Origin: Holosporales bacterium
GTDB taxonomy: Bacteria; Pseudomonadota; Alphaproteobacteria; Caedimonadales; UBA9215
DNA length: 12,480 bases
Assembly (NCBI GenBank): GCA_003503995.1
Contig: DOCA01000135.1
Location: forward strand, 1 to 12,480
Reading direction: 5' to 3'
The first letter of the stretch is position 1. Each line of letters starts with the position of its first letter. Below the pieces are notes generated by a model. The model was not told the DNA's origin. It saw only the letters and a program-made list of their open reading frames with translations, and ran no database searches. Position numbers and translations under genes: made by a program. This document shows positions 1 through 8,493 of the stretch, piece after piece.

Positions 1-324
1 CAACTCAAAACTAAATCACTATAATAAGGACGTAAAAGAAGACTTCACTGCAGTCGTTCCAATAAAAATTTCAGACTTCGTTCCTGCGTTCCTCAGCTTT
101 AAGCGGAGGCTTTATCGCTGGCACCTCGACCAAGACCCTTTTGAAAAGATTACAGTCGACTAGAAGACTCTCTTCACATTCTTAATAAATAAAATCTTAC
201 ATATATATTTGAAAAAGTCAACAAATCCAGAACATTTAGACAATAAATATGAAAATAAATCATATTAATAAAAAAGAATACTTCCATGCTTTGCCTTAAC
301 ATCTCTCTCACATGCTAAGAATTT
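1..324. other. Intergenic region without a confident gene
   Basis: No convincing complete gene is visible. On the plus strand a frame is open from base 2 to a TAG at 161-163 (about 53 codons, no start inside the window, ending in FEKITVD). It could be the 3' end of a gene entering from the left, but it shows no family motif that I recognise. Bases about 37-177 are visibly richer in G+C than the flanking DNA and contain short repeats, described separately. Bases about 178-324 are very AT-rich. A short imperfect dyad at 295-319 (CTTAACAT / ATGCTAAG, 9-base loop) lies just beyond the stop of the small secreted-protein gene, but it has no T-run in that gene's direction, so I do not call it a terminator. 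Confidence 0.6.
37..177. repeat. GC-richer patch with short direct and inverted repeats, possible dispersed repeat or remnant
   Basis: Seen directly: AGAAGACT occurs at 37-44 and 162-169, and CAGTCG at 51-56 and 153-158. There are perfect 8-base palindromes ACTGCAGT (47-54) and AGTCGACT (154-161). CGTTCCTG and CGTTCCTC form a tandem pair at 79-94, with another TCGTTCC at 54-60. CCTCAGCTT (91-99) and AAGCGGAGG (101-109) form a dyad with one mismatch. The paired ends around a distinct core resemble a small dispersed repeat, a miniature element or the scar of one. Alternatively this is the tail of a coding region, since the plus frame is open until 163. One copy cannot distinguish these. Confidence 0.25.
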
Positions 325-738
325 TTAATCCAGAAAGGTGACTAAAGTAATTTTTTTGCTTTTCTTATAACCTGTAAGCATTTTTGTTTGATAGGTTATG
401 GTGTAAAGGCAATTCAGCTGTCTTTGATCATCATTTTGAACCACGTGTTTTCCCGTATACTTGAATTTAAGAGAGTCAAACTTATATGTTTTGTCCTTGA
501 GTAGCTTGTAAGTAGGGGCTGAAAGATGCCAAACTCTATCGCCAAACTCAAAATAAAATTGAGACCCATCTTTCTCAGGTTTTGCATTCCGTTTTAAAGC
601 GTCTGAAAAAGCTTCTGATGAAGATAACTTTAAACATTTTGTTGAATTTTCTTGAGATGAAGAGGAACTTAAAACAGGACCTGAAATCACAAGAAAGACT
701 ATAAATAGTTTGCACAACTTCATTTTCATCTTTTTCAT
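325..738 (-). CDS. Small Sec-exported protein of unknown function
   Basis: I do not recognise the family. The 137-residue product starts with a basic stretch (MKKMKMK), then a hydrophobic core (about residues 9-20) and a serine run (24-28), which fits a Sec signal peptide cleaved near residue 24-28. The mature part of about 110 residues is lysine-rich, with aromatic and beta-prone segments (FYFEF at 61-65, YTITYQ at 112-117). It has two cysteines, C35 and C110, that could form a disulphide in the periplasm or outside the cell. Met1, Met4 and Met6 are all possible starts, and no strong Shine-Dalgarno picks one; the longest is listed. It lies 123 bases after tssA on the same strand and is more AT-rich than the T6SS genes, so it may be a separate unit. 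Secreted factor, periplasmic partner or immunity-like protein are all possible; none is shown. Confidence 0.65.
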   Translation of the reverse strand: MKKMKMKLCKLFIVFLVISGPVLSSSSSQENSTKCLKLSSSEAFSDALKRNAKPEKDGSQFYFEFGDRVWHLSAPTYKLLKDKTYKFDSLKFKYTGKHVVQNDDQRQLNCLYTITYQTKMLTGYKKSKKITLVTFLD

Positions 739-761
739 ATATTATTTTATTTTCATTTCCT

Positions 762-804
762 CTCTCTGTTTCTTTTGGATAAAACATTTCAACAAAAGAG
801 AGAC
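762..804 (-). other. Imperfect hairpin in the leader before the small secreted-protein gene
   Basis: TCTTTTG/CAAAAGA (771-777 with 793-799) forms a seven-base stem. TCTC/GAGA (763-766 with 800-803) extends it across a four-base bulge, with a 15-base loop. It is the only structure in the 123 bases between tssA and the small gene. No T-run follows on the minus strand, so it is not an obvious terminator of tssA. It could be a processing or leader structure, or chance. Confidence 0.25.
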
Positions 805-861
805 ATTTTCTATACTGACCGATTTTCCAACATTAAGGGGATAAGCACAGCCCTCATATAA

Positions 862-2010
862 TCACGGATTTCCTTGATCCGTATGCATGTTATCCATACC
901 AAGAAAACGCATGGTGTTTTTAATATCACCAGTTTGCTGTGCCAATTCTATGAGAAGTTCACCTAAGGACATGTTCCCCCAATTTACCGCTCGACGAATT
1001 AAATAAGGTGTTGGACTATGAGGTTCGATCTCAGAGAGATAGTCTGCAATTTTACTAAGAAGTTCATAGGCTTGTTCACGACTTTGAAGTTCGCCTTTAA
1101 TTTTAAAGGAAGATTTTAGCATGGAAGAACTCTTTTTGTTTAAAGGGCTTAAGGTGAGATTGTCATTATCGACTTTCTTTTTTGATTTCTGGGAAGCTTT
1201 TTGAGGTATCTCTGGAGGACGTTCTTGATAAATCCCATTTGCAAAATGCAAGATTTGTTCAATACGACCTCTGCAACGCATTAAAATTCCTGGATAATCC
1301 TTGTAGTGATTTTCAACAAAAACCTCAATGTCTCGAATAACTGTAAGAGTTTCATTAAGATCATTTGTTAGATCTTTATAAAACTGCGTGGGAGTTAATT
1401 TCACAGCATCATAAAAAAGTGTCGAGACTTTGGGAGCTGAAGATTTTTTTTGATTGGCTGCTTCTTTTTCTGCAGGGGAGGTCTTTAAAACTCTGCTCTG
1501 GTAGTCCCAAAAGGTAAACGTATCTTTGGACTCGTCTGTGGGGAGTGCGATAATTATCTGAGAAAGGGCTTTTGTAATAGCCCTATCAAACCATAACAAT
1601 GGCGATACACGATACTCAGGGTCATCAGCTGAATAAGGATGGACGGTATCCCAAAATTTCTCAAGAAGTCGCTGCGTTAAAGATAAGCCATACCGCAGTC
1701 CATAGGACTGATATTCATGAAACCAACATTCTGTGAGCCATAAGGAAATCTGTATGTCTTTTGATTTTGTTTGTAAAGCGTCAACACAGAGTTTGGCAGC
1801 TTTATCCCAGTCTGCTTCTTTAAGATCGTGGGTCCAGACCCCTTGGGGCAAATCTTCTTCAACCTTTTTTGCATCCCTGATTTTATCGTATTCTTTTTCG
1901 TAACGTAAGGATTTTCCGCTGGGCTCTTTTTTAGAAATCGGTCTCAAAAAAAGAGCTAAGTTTTTTTTATCTAGGAGCTGAAATTGCTCTTCTTTTTTCT
2001 TTAAAAACAT
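862..2010 (-). CDS. tssA: T6SS assembly protein TssA (ImpA N-terminal family)
   Basis: TssA is a cytoplasmic cap/priming protein that contacts the membrane complex and baseplate and guides tail tube and sheath polymerisation. The 382-residue product has the ImpA N-terminal domain at about 15-155. Recognisable parts are FLRPISKKEPSGKSLRY (21-37), the LPQGVW segment (54-59), the SKDIQISLWLTECW helix (83-96) and LEKFWDTVHP (116-125). A variable lysine/serine-rich linker at about 262-308 leads to a C-terminal helical region carrying EPHSPTPYLIRRAVNWG (329-345), a signature of one TssA class. The ATG at 2010-2008 has an AGGAG-type ribosome binding site seven or so bases upstream and is the only start that keeps the ImpA domain whole. 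It lies 37 bases after tssM and is the last T6SS gene of the run. No clear terminator follows it. Confidence 0.93.
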   Translation of the reverse strand: MFLKKKEEQFQLLDKKNLALFLRPISKKEPSGKSLRYEKEYDKIRDAKKVEEDLPQGVWTHDLKEADWDKAAKLCVDALQTKSKDIQISLWLTECWFHEYQSYGLRYGLSLTQRLLEKFWDTVHPYSADDPEYRVSPLLWFDRAITKALSQIIIALPTDESKDTFTFWDYQSRVLKTSPAEKEAANQKKSSAPKVSTLFYDAVKLTPTQFYKDLTNDLNETLTVIRDIEVFVENHYKDYPGILMRCRGRIEQILHFANGIYQERPPEIPQKASQKSKKKVDNDNLTLSPLNKKSSSMLKSSFKIKGELQSREQAYELLSKIADYLSEIEPHSPTPYLIRRAVNWGNMSLGELLIELAQQTGDIKNTMRFLGMDNMHTDQGNP

Positions 2011-2047
2011 GGTTTTCTCCTATTTCTCTTTTCCCACCTCATGGACA

Positions 2048-5000
2048 TTAACGTCTTTGATATTGTGGGGAATAATAAGGGAAGCTTGGCACAGGGAAGA
2101 TTTTGTTTTTGTCTTCTCCCGCTGGAGCTGCACCGTCTTTTCCAGGCTCAACTTTCACAGGTGTCCCCATAACAAGGCGCATATACAAGCGAGCAGGCTG
2201 GCTCTTACGCTCAAAGGGCATAACTGTTTTACCGCGGTAACAATTCGGGTTAAAGGCCGTTGGTATAGAAAACTCAAGAACTTGAGAGCTAGGCACACCA
2301 TCGGTATCAAAAGCAGATTCTGGTAGAACATGCTCTCTCAACAAACGTGCCAATGCCCACCTACCATCATAACTAAAGACAGCGTGATTGCCCAGCACAT
2401 TGAGTTTTGACAATCGGGGATCAGCCAAAGGAACAGTTTCTCCATTCTTGGCCCATTTAATCATCATATCGATAGGCATACCTACGCGCCATTCAATAAT
2501 AGGCGTATTGTTTCGCATGGTTGTGACAGAGTTTGCAATACGCATGCTCCAGTCAATAATACTTTCACCACCTTGCTCACGGCCTTGATCCGTCCTAAAG
2601 CTTGCCAAAAGATTCACTTTAGAAATCTGCTCTTTATTATCAGAATCAATGGCTGAAAGCATAACGGGGCGAATGCTCACGACATCTTTAATGAACTTAC
2701 CAATAGATACCCGTGCCCCTACATTACGTGCTGAGTGTTTAAGCATCTCAAGTTGTTGCGATGTCATTGAATCAAACAATTTAAAGAATGTCGCCACATC
2801 ATCAGGATTAGCCTCTGGACCTTTTCCATCACCAATTTCTTTAGTAAAGGGGAAGCGACCAGCTAAGTTTGCATTAAAGAAAGCCCCTGCTTTATTATAT
2901 TTTTTGATAGCATCTTTAAAGCCAACGGCCTCGCATTGTTTTTCAACAGCTTCATAGTAATGATTGCGCACATCAAGGAAATAGTCCCCCGTTTTTGAAA
3001 ACTTATCAAAATCACCAATCTTCTCTAAACAATTTGCAAGAGAGATAGAGTTCAAATCAGAACTTAAGAATTGTTCTAGGACTTGCAAAGAATTCCCTGG
3101 TGTTTTCTTTTCATAGTCCTCAAGAACGGAAAGGATACGTGCCCACTTCACAACCAATGGCATGTCCATTGGAATATTGCTTAAGAAGGGTTGAGCCAAC
3201 ATTCCCAAGATAGGCTTAGCCATTTCATTCGCAAGGAATGTAACGCTGAAACGTTGTGCCGTCAGGTAAGCACTCATGTCATTACCATCACTCACATTAA
3301 AGAGTTTAAAGCCAACAAGCTCCTCCCCTTTCCACCAGCGTAGCTCTTCTTCATTTGACTTATACAAATTATCAATGGCAAGAAGGTTATCGATCTTTTT
3401 CAACACACCATAATTTTGATTAATGAGAAGCTCTCTTAAGTTGGCCGTTGTCATGACAAAACTACCATCGTCAAACACACCCAGAACTTTAGAGAAAAGA
3501 GGTGTTGCTACGGCAATATTGCTCACTTGTTTTGCCAAGAGTTCCCGCGCACCAAAGCTTGTCATGGTTGTTGGTTCCGAATGATAATTCTGAGACAAAG
3601 AAACATAATTCACTACTTTTTTGCGAACGCTGTTTCGACCAACTTCGCGGAAGAAGTCTTGTAGAGCTGGTGAATAATTTGCAAGGCGTTTAGCTACAAA
3701 ACCTTCGTAGTTATTAACAACTTTCACCCCTCTGTTGAGCGTTGCATCATCCCAGAAGAGAAGTTTGGCTGGTGGAATCTTAAACAAGATTTCATAATTA
3801 TCAACAGGCGCCATAAAAGACTCTCCTAAGAAGGAGGTAAGAGAATCAATAAAGTTAATAACCCCCGAAGACGGTTCTGAAATAAGCTGGCCATTTTCAA
3901 CGGTGAAAAATGATCCAACAAGTTCGGATTTCATATCAGCAAGGGCAAGACGGTATTTTGAAAACGCGAGGTTTGCGATACGGCCCAAATCTGATGCGAT
4001 CCGTTGCCCCAAAAGTTGAGAACTAAAAACTTGGTCCATGGCGTTGTCATAACGGCTACCTGGATCAAAGAGTTGTTTTGACAGCCAAGCTATTTTACCA
4101 CTAATAGCAAGGTCAGCAAAGGAAATGGCCTTTTCTGCCAACTGACGCAAGTCTTTTTCATCCATCCGCTTATAAGCTGAATAATTGACGATCGCATCAA
4201 GTTCTTTTTGCAAATCAATTAAAACAGGTAGGTTTTCTTTAACATCAAAAACTTCGATGAGGAAATTGCGATAAAGAAGGCGTAGTTTCTCCTGTGCCGC
4301 TTGACTATGTTGATCGAAAACTATTTCTTCTCCAAAAATTTCTCCAAGAGCTTGGCGATAATAGTCGGAATTTGAGAAAAATTGTTGCGGCAAAGCACGA
4401 TTAAAAAGATACTTTGTTAAACGCCCTAAGTCATGCACACTAGTACTTGATTTCAAACGATTAAAAGCGGAGATATTACTTTCAAGATTTGTAATTTCTT
4501 GAGTAAATTTCTCAAGGCGTTCGAAAGAAGGAGAGCTTGTCGGATTCGGGAAAGGGTTCTTACTTTGAGCCGCTGGCTGTACACCTGAATCTCGTGCAAC
4601 AACATTCTCAATACGCATTTTTAAAGCGCCAGATAAAGAAGGAAGAATAATTTTATCATAGGCCGAGGTAAAACTTCGCTCTATTTTTTCATCTACCAAT
4701 GAGAACCAAGAGGCTGGAATGAAAATAGAGTAAGAATCCACCGCTTCGATCTCAACAAATTCTGCCATCACCTTTTCAGATTGAGCGTTAAGATATTTTT
4801 CAAGCTTGGAACGATTTCCCCCACTGGCGCGTTCATTAGCGCCTACGATAGAATCATTGATTAAACTCAAAGAGGGGAATAGGTTTTGATTGGTTGTTTT
4901 TAAACGTTGATAGGAATTTAATAAGCCCACAAACCAAATGAACGCTAGGAGACTTCCTGCAACTTTAGCCGTGTTCAAAGCTTTATTTGTTGAAACAAGC

Positions 5001-6268
5001 AGACGTGTGTTGGGTTCACAGATAGGATATTCTTGGAAAACTTTTTGGGACAAAATGTCACTAACAAAAACTAGCTTTCCAAGCTCGGGGTTTGAATTTT
5101 GTTCAGAACTACCGCTTGCTTGCTGTTGTTGTAAAAAGTTAATAACATCTTGGTTATCACCCAATCCTGTAAAATAAACACCCCGTAAGAAGAAAGAGTC
5201 ATGGTAACTGCTTTCTTTGAACATTGTCAGGATATAAAGTCCAAGACTTTCTTTCATAGAAGCAAGTTCAATGGGCAACAAAGCATTACCAATACGGCGT
5301 TCATCAATTAAATCCCTTGTAAAAATAGACGCACGCAAGCGATTAAAACCTTTGCGCAATCCCTTAAAAATTGTTTCAATCCACTCTTCCGTGAAGGCCA
5401 TATGGATATCATAAGGAGAGGACCAACCCAGTATTTCTTGACGCTTGTTTTCAGGCAACTGCGCAACAAGGCTAGAGAAGCCAGGTATCTTGTCACTTTT
5501 TGTAACCACAACATAAACGGGAACGCGCATACCAAGGGTATTTTGAAGTTTCCAAAGTTTTGCATAAATCGCACGACCACGCGCAGATAGATCATCTTTT
5601 GAAAGCTGGCTTTCTCCGGCAACTTCGTCGGCAGGTATGGTTAGAATAATGCCATCAATGGGGCGTTTTGGTCGATAAAACTTAAAGAGATTTAAGATAT
5701 AACTCCATTGGCCCTCATCGGAATTTACCCCTTTTTCTCCAAGGACTAAATCACCTCGAATGTCAGCAACAACGGCTTGGTCAAAGAATTTCCAACTAAC
5801 AGGAGAAAGGTCAGAAGTGATCTCATCAACAGGATCTCCAATGGGTAGTTCTAATTGCGCCCCATCAAGGAATGTTGATTTACCAGACCCTTCACAACCA
5901 ACAACCATATACCAGGGAAGGTGATACTGGGCATCCTTGGGTCCAAAATACCCCTGCAAAACTTCAATAGCTCGTTGAAAAGATTGAGCTGTTTCATCTC
6001 TCATATCTCCAACATACTTTTTGCGTATACTTAAAGATATGTCCCTTAAGCGTGAGAAAAAGCCTTTTGTTTTTCTAGCATAATCCTTTAGGGATTTTTT
6101 CTCTCCAGGAACAGCACCTCGTCCACGAGCGGCTTTCTCTCGCGAATAACTGCGTATATTTTTAACCAGCAAAATACCCGCCAAAATTAATAAAATAAGG
6201 CCAATTAAGAATGCCCAGAAGATTGCCCAGGTCAAGTCTGGAAGAAATTGTTTTACTAACTCATTCAT
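2048..6268 (-). CDS. tssM: T6SS inner-membrane core protein TssM (IcmF family)
   Basis: TssM spans the inner membrane and periplasm, binds TssL in the inner membrane and TssJ at the outer membrane, and forms the main body of the T6SS trans-envelope complex. The product is 1406 residues. It has one hydrophobic segment (about 12-35) followed by a strongly basic stretch. A cytoplasmic NTPase-like domain follows, with Walker A GCEGSGKS (124-131), a DxxG-type DIRG (169-172) and a G4-like TKSD (256-259). LRGVYFTG (361-368) is typical of the family. A second membrane segment lies at about 436-453, then a periplasmic region of about 950 residues ending in the IcmF C-terminal domain, with DGRWALARLLREH at 1301-1313. 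A TGA lies in frame two codons before the ATG, so the start cannot move upstream. Canonical TssM has two N-terminal membrane segments; only one is seen here. Confidence 0.96.
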   Translation of the reverse strand: MNELVKQFLPDLTWAIFWAFLIGLILLILAGILLVKNIRSYSREKAARGRGAVPGEKKSLKDYARKTKGFFSRLRDISLSIRKKYVGDMRDETAQSFQRAIEVLQGYFGPKDAQYHLPWYMVVGCEGSGKSTFLDGAQLELPIGDPVDEITSDLSPVSWKFFDQAVVADIRGDLVLGEKGVNSDEGQWSYILNLFKFYRPKRPIDGIILTIPADEVAGESQLSKDDLSARGRAIYAKLWKLQNTLGMRVPVYVVVTKSDKIPGFSSLVAQLPENKRQEILGWSSPYDIHMAFTEEWIETIFKGLRKGFNRLRASIFTRDLIDERRIGNALLPIELASMKESLGLYILTMFKESSYHDSFFLRGVYFTGLGDNQDVINFLQQQQASGSSEQNSNPELGKLVFVSDILSQKVFQEYPICEPNTRLLVSTNKALNTAKVAGSLLAFIWFVGLLNSYQRLKTTNQNLFPSLSLINDSIVGANERASGGNRSKLEKYLNAQSEKVMAEFVEIEAVDSYSIFIPASWFSLVDEKIERSFTSAYDKIILPSLSGALKMRIENVVARDSGVQPAAQSKNPFPNPTSSPSFERLEKFTQEITNLESNISAFNRLKSSTSVHDLGRLTKYLFNRALPQQFFSNSDYYRQALGEIFGEEIVFDQHSQAAQEKLRLLYRNFLIEVFDVKENLPVLIDLQKELDAIVNYSAYKRMDEKDLRQLAEKAISFADLAISGKIAWLSKQLFDPGSRYDNAMDQVFSSQLLGQRIASDLGRIANLAFSKYRLALADMKSELVGSFFTVENGQLISEPSSGVINFIDSLTSFLGESFMAPVDNYEILFKIPPAKLLFWDDATLNRGVKVVNNYEGFVAKRLANYSPALQDFFREVGRNSVRKKVVNYVSLSQNYHSEPTTMTSFGARELLAKQVSNIAVATPLFSKVLGVFDDGSFVMTTANLRELLINQNYGVLKKIDNLLAIDNLYKSNEEELRWWKGEELVGFKLFNVSDGNDMSAYLTAQRFSVTFLANEMAKPILGMLAQPFLSNIPMDMPLVVKWARILSVLEDYEKKTPGNSLQVLEQFLSSDLNSISLANCLEKIGDFDKFSKTGDYFLDVRNHYYEAVEKQCEAVGFKDAIKKYNKAGAFFNANLAGRFPFTKEIGDGKGPEANPDDVATFFKLFDSMTSQQLEMLKHSARNVGARVSIGKFIKDVVSIRPVMLSAIDSDNKEQISKVNLLASFRTDQGREQGGESIIDWSMRIANSVTTMRNNTPIIEWRVGMPIDMMIKWAKNGETVPLADPRLSKLNVLGNHAVFSYDGRWALARLLREHVLPESAFDTDGVPSSQVLEFSIPTAFNPNCYRGKTVMPFERKSQPARLYMRLVMGTPVKVEPGKDGAAPAGEDKNKIFPVPSFPYYSPQYQRR

Positions 6269-6278
6269 AGTTCATCAA

Positions 6279-6283
6279 CCTTT
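6279..6283 (-). promoter_or_regulatory. Ribosome binding site of tssM overlapping the tssL stop codon
   Basis: AAAGG on the minus strand sits about 10 bases before the tssM ATG and shares bases with the TAA stop of tssL (6284-6282). This arrangement suggests translational coupling, so that the two interacting inner-membrane proteins are made together. The spacing is slightly long and the site is not a full consensus. Confidence 0.5.
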
Positions 6284-7088
6284 ATATCTTAAATGCACTG
6301 TTTTGAATAATCTCATCAGCCATGCCTTCAACGTCCGCCGTTGCATTTTGCCAAATGACAAAAGACACCAAGAGCAGAATGCCGAAAATACTCGCAAATG
6401 CCCCTGTCCAAAAACGAACATCTTGGAAGCGCTTTGCTTGCCCTTCTACTAACGTATGACTATAAGCTTGTGGGAAAAGACGGTCTTCTCCTTGATATAG
6501 TCGAGGCTCTTCATGATTAATAAAAATGTAAAGCTCCCGACGATAATAATCTAACTGACGCTGATCAGGCATTCCCCGAAATTTTCCTTTAAATCCAACA
6601 CCTAGCGCAAGGAGATAAACCTCAGCAATATCACGGCGGACAGCACCTCGCTTTTCAAGAAAATCATCTAGTTTTTTAAAAAAGAGATCACCCGCTTCAT
6701 GGGTGCCATAAAGACGGGACTCTAAAAGATTTTCTGACCAGTATTGCTTACCAGTAAAGCCTGGTAGATTTAAAAAGAGCTCATCGGTCAAAGCAGCCAT
6801 AATATATTGGGCTTCTTTATAATAACTAACGGCAAATTCACCCCCCTTTTGAGCCGCAATCAAAGCTTGCCTTTCAAGGGTTTCATAAAGGTCATTTAAA
6901 ATAAGTTGAAGACGCTCGACCGCTGCACTGTCTGCGTCACCTGGAATACCATCAGCTGCGGATGAAACTGTTGAAAGCTCTGCCGTGCAAGTTTTTAAGT
7001 GCTTCAAAACAAGACGGTAATGCTCTTCAAAAAATCGCATCACAAATCCTGTATTTGTGTCGAACTGTCGTTTAAGGGCGTAACTCAT
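6282..7088 (-). CDS. tssL: T6SS inner-membrane protein TssL (DotU family)
   Basis: TssL is a tail-anchored inner-membrane protein whose cytoplasmic helical domain binds TssM and baseplate components. The product is 268 residues. The DotU domain covers about 15-215 and includes the characteristic block from YYKEAQYIMAALTDE (89-103) through LLESRLYGTHEAGDLFFKKLD (121-141). A single membrane segment lies at about 226-246, followed by a short periplasmic tail of about 20 residues. There is no C-terminal OmpA-like peptidoglycan-binding domain, so this is the short form of TssL and the cell-wall anchor must come from another protein. The ATG is preceded by GGAG at good spacing. A small hairpin (AAACC/GGTTT, loop of four) lies at 7100-7113 in the 44-base gap after tssK. 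Only 13 bases separate it from tssM. Confidence 0.95.
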   Translation of the reverse strand: MSYALKRQFDTNTGFVMRFFEEHYRLVLKHLKTCTAELSTVSSAADGIPGDADSAAVERLQLILNDLYETLERQALIAAQKGGEFAVSYYKEAQYIMAALTDELFLNLPGFTGKQYWSENLLESRLYGTHEAGDLFFKKLDDFLEKRGAVRRDIAEVYLLALGVGFKGKFRGMPDQRQLDYYRRELYIFINHEEPRLYQGEDRLFPQAYSHTLVEGQAKRFQDVRFWTGAFASIFGILLLVSFVIWQNATADVEGMADEIIQNSAFKI

Positions 7089-7132
7089 TTTAAAACTCCA
7101 AACCTGTTGGTTTTTATTTTATAACTGCTTTA

Positions 7133-8473
7133 TTATTGCTTTTCTGTCTGCCTTGGTACATAAAGTACAACTTCCGTTGGGCGTTTAAGAGCAGTATCAG
7201 CAACGTTGAAAATTTGGAACTCTTCATCGGGGTTGATGAAAGAGTGATCATAAACAACTTCAAGCAAAATCATATCCCGACTTGGCATTAAGCGCAGTTC
7301 CTTGCTACCAGAGATAAGGGAGCGAGGCGCACCAAGAATACGTTTGTCTCGCACACCTTCCACAAAATCTTTTGTCGCAACAACGGAACTTGTAATCCAT
7401 TCAATAAGATCTTTTTCTTGCATATGCACAGATCCCTTGACACCAATAATAAGTTTATCGGCCATCCAAGAACGCTCAAGATCAACCTTAAAGACACGAT
7501 CATCTTTGGCAAAGGGTACAATGGTAAAGCCTTCTTGCAGAGCATTCAAACAATAGGCTATGTAATCTAAGACTTCTCTAAAAGACGAAAGAGCATCATC
7601 GTGATCATAGGGCTCAAATGCAGGCGGAATTTCATTAGGACGCAAAGCACTTAAATGACCGGCAAGATTACTCAAGCCAATATATAAATCAAAAGGATGG
7701 GTTTTTCCTGTTTGAACAAGAGCTTCAAAACTAACCAACCCAGCCACCATTGTTTTAATATGCAATTGAGACTCTTGGGCCATAATAGAGCGTTTATCAT
7801 TACGAATCTGCTCACTCAAAAACGAGGCTTTTGTTCGAATATTTTTTACCGTATTCGTGCAAAGGCTACCCAGCTTTGATATTAAAGGAACATGCAAGGC
7901 TGGTGGCGTAAAGTCAGCCACATCATAGTTTGCTTTTTCTTGATCGATTTTGATCAAAGGAAAAAAGACAAAACGCCCAGAAGGCTCATCACCTGCAAAA
8001 AGCTTTAAGTGAGGTTTTAAACAAGCAAAACGTGGCGCTTCTTCACCTGTATTTTGGTTAATCACAAATCCTGATTCTACAGATTCATACCTTGGAAATT
8101 CCGAAGTAACACTTGCCGCGTCCGAGCGATGTTCTGGAACAGCTAAATAAATCAAAAGGCTTTTCGTTTTTTTAAAATGATCCGCGTAATCACTTAATTC
8201 TAATTCAAGATGATCCCCATCTTCAGCATTCATACCAACAACCATACCATCGGGCATAATGGCATCCAATTCAAGAATCCGTAGGGTTCCAGAAGGAAGC
8301 AAGACATCATCAATTTTCAGATGACTCACCCCCCAATAATAAGATAGAACCTTTGACAGTTGAAAATGCCGAAGTTGTTCAGTGCGACGATCGGCTTGTT
8401 GAAAATGCTCAGGGCGCAGCAACATACCATCATGCCATTGAACGGCTTTTTTTAATTGACGCAATACACTCAT
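7133..8473 (-). CDS. tssK: T6SS baseplate adaptor TssK
   Basis: TssK forms trimers that connect the cytoplasmic baseplate (TssE/F/G/VgrG) to the TssL-TssM membrane complex. The product is 446 residues, the usual size. The N-terminal shoulder carries the family hallmark VQWHDGMLLRPEHFQQADRR (11-30), and the middle region (about 195-330) is helical, as in known TssK proteins. The C-terminal part (about 330-440) is the head-type domain expected to contact TssL/TssM. No membrane segment is seen, consistent with a cytoplasmic protein. The ATG has a strong AGGAG about seven bases upstream, and the gene starts 20 bases after tssJ. Its baseplate partners tssE/F/G are not in this window. Confidence 0.95.
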   Translation of the reverse strand: MSVLRQLKKAVQWHDGMLLRPEHFQQADRRTEQLRHFQLSKVLSYYWGVSHLKIDDVLLPSGTLRILELDAIMPDGMVVGMNAEDGDHLELELSDYADHFKKTKSLLIYLAVPEHRSDAASVTSEFPRYESVESGFVINQNTGEEAPRFACLKPHLKLFAGDEPSGRFVFFPLIKIDQEKANYDVADFTPPALHVPLISKLGSLCTNTVKNIRTKASFLSEQIRNDKRSIMAQESQLHIKTMVAGLVSFEALVQTGKTHPFDLYIGLSNLAGHLSALRPNEIPPAFEPYDHDDALSSFREVLDYIAYCLNALQEGFTIVPFAKDDRVFKVDLERSWMADKLIIGVKGSVHMQEKDLIEWITSSVVATKDFVEGVRDKRILGAPRSLISGSKELRLMPSRDMILLEVVYDHSFINPDEEFQIFNVADTALKRPTEVVLYVPRQTEKQ

Positions 8474-8493
8474 TTAATATCTCCTAAACATCT

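Noticed and set aside
37..177. CRISPR array or tRNA in the GC-richer patch
   Set aside because: The repeats are too short and irregularly spaced for CRISPR, and no cloverleaf or conserved TPsiC-like stretch was found.
295..319. Dyad CTTAACAT/ATGCTAAG as a terminator
   Set aside because: It has no T-run on the minus strand; on the plus strand it has an A-C mismatch and no confident gene ends before it.
2009..2957. Plus-strand open frames (105, 66 and 102 codons) opposite tssM
   Set aside because: They lie antisense to well-supported tssM sequence, have no ribosome binding sites or recognisable motifs, and read as shadows.
5308..5622. 104-codon minus-strand frame inside tssM
   Set aside because: It overlaps the conserved TssM NTPase region in another frame and has no family features.
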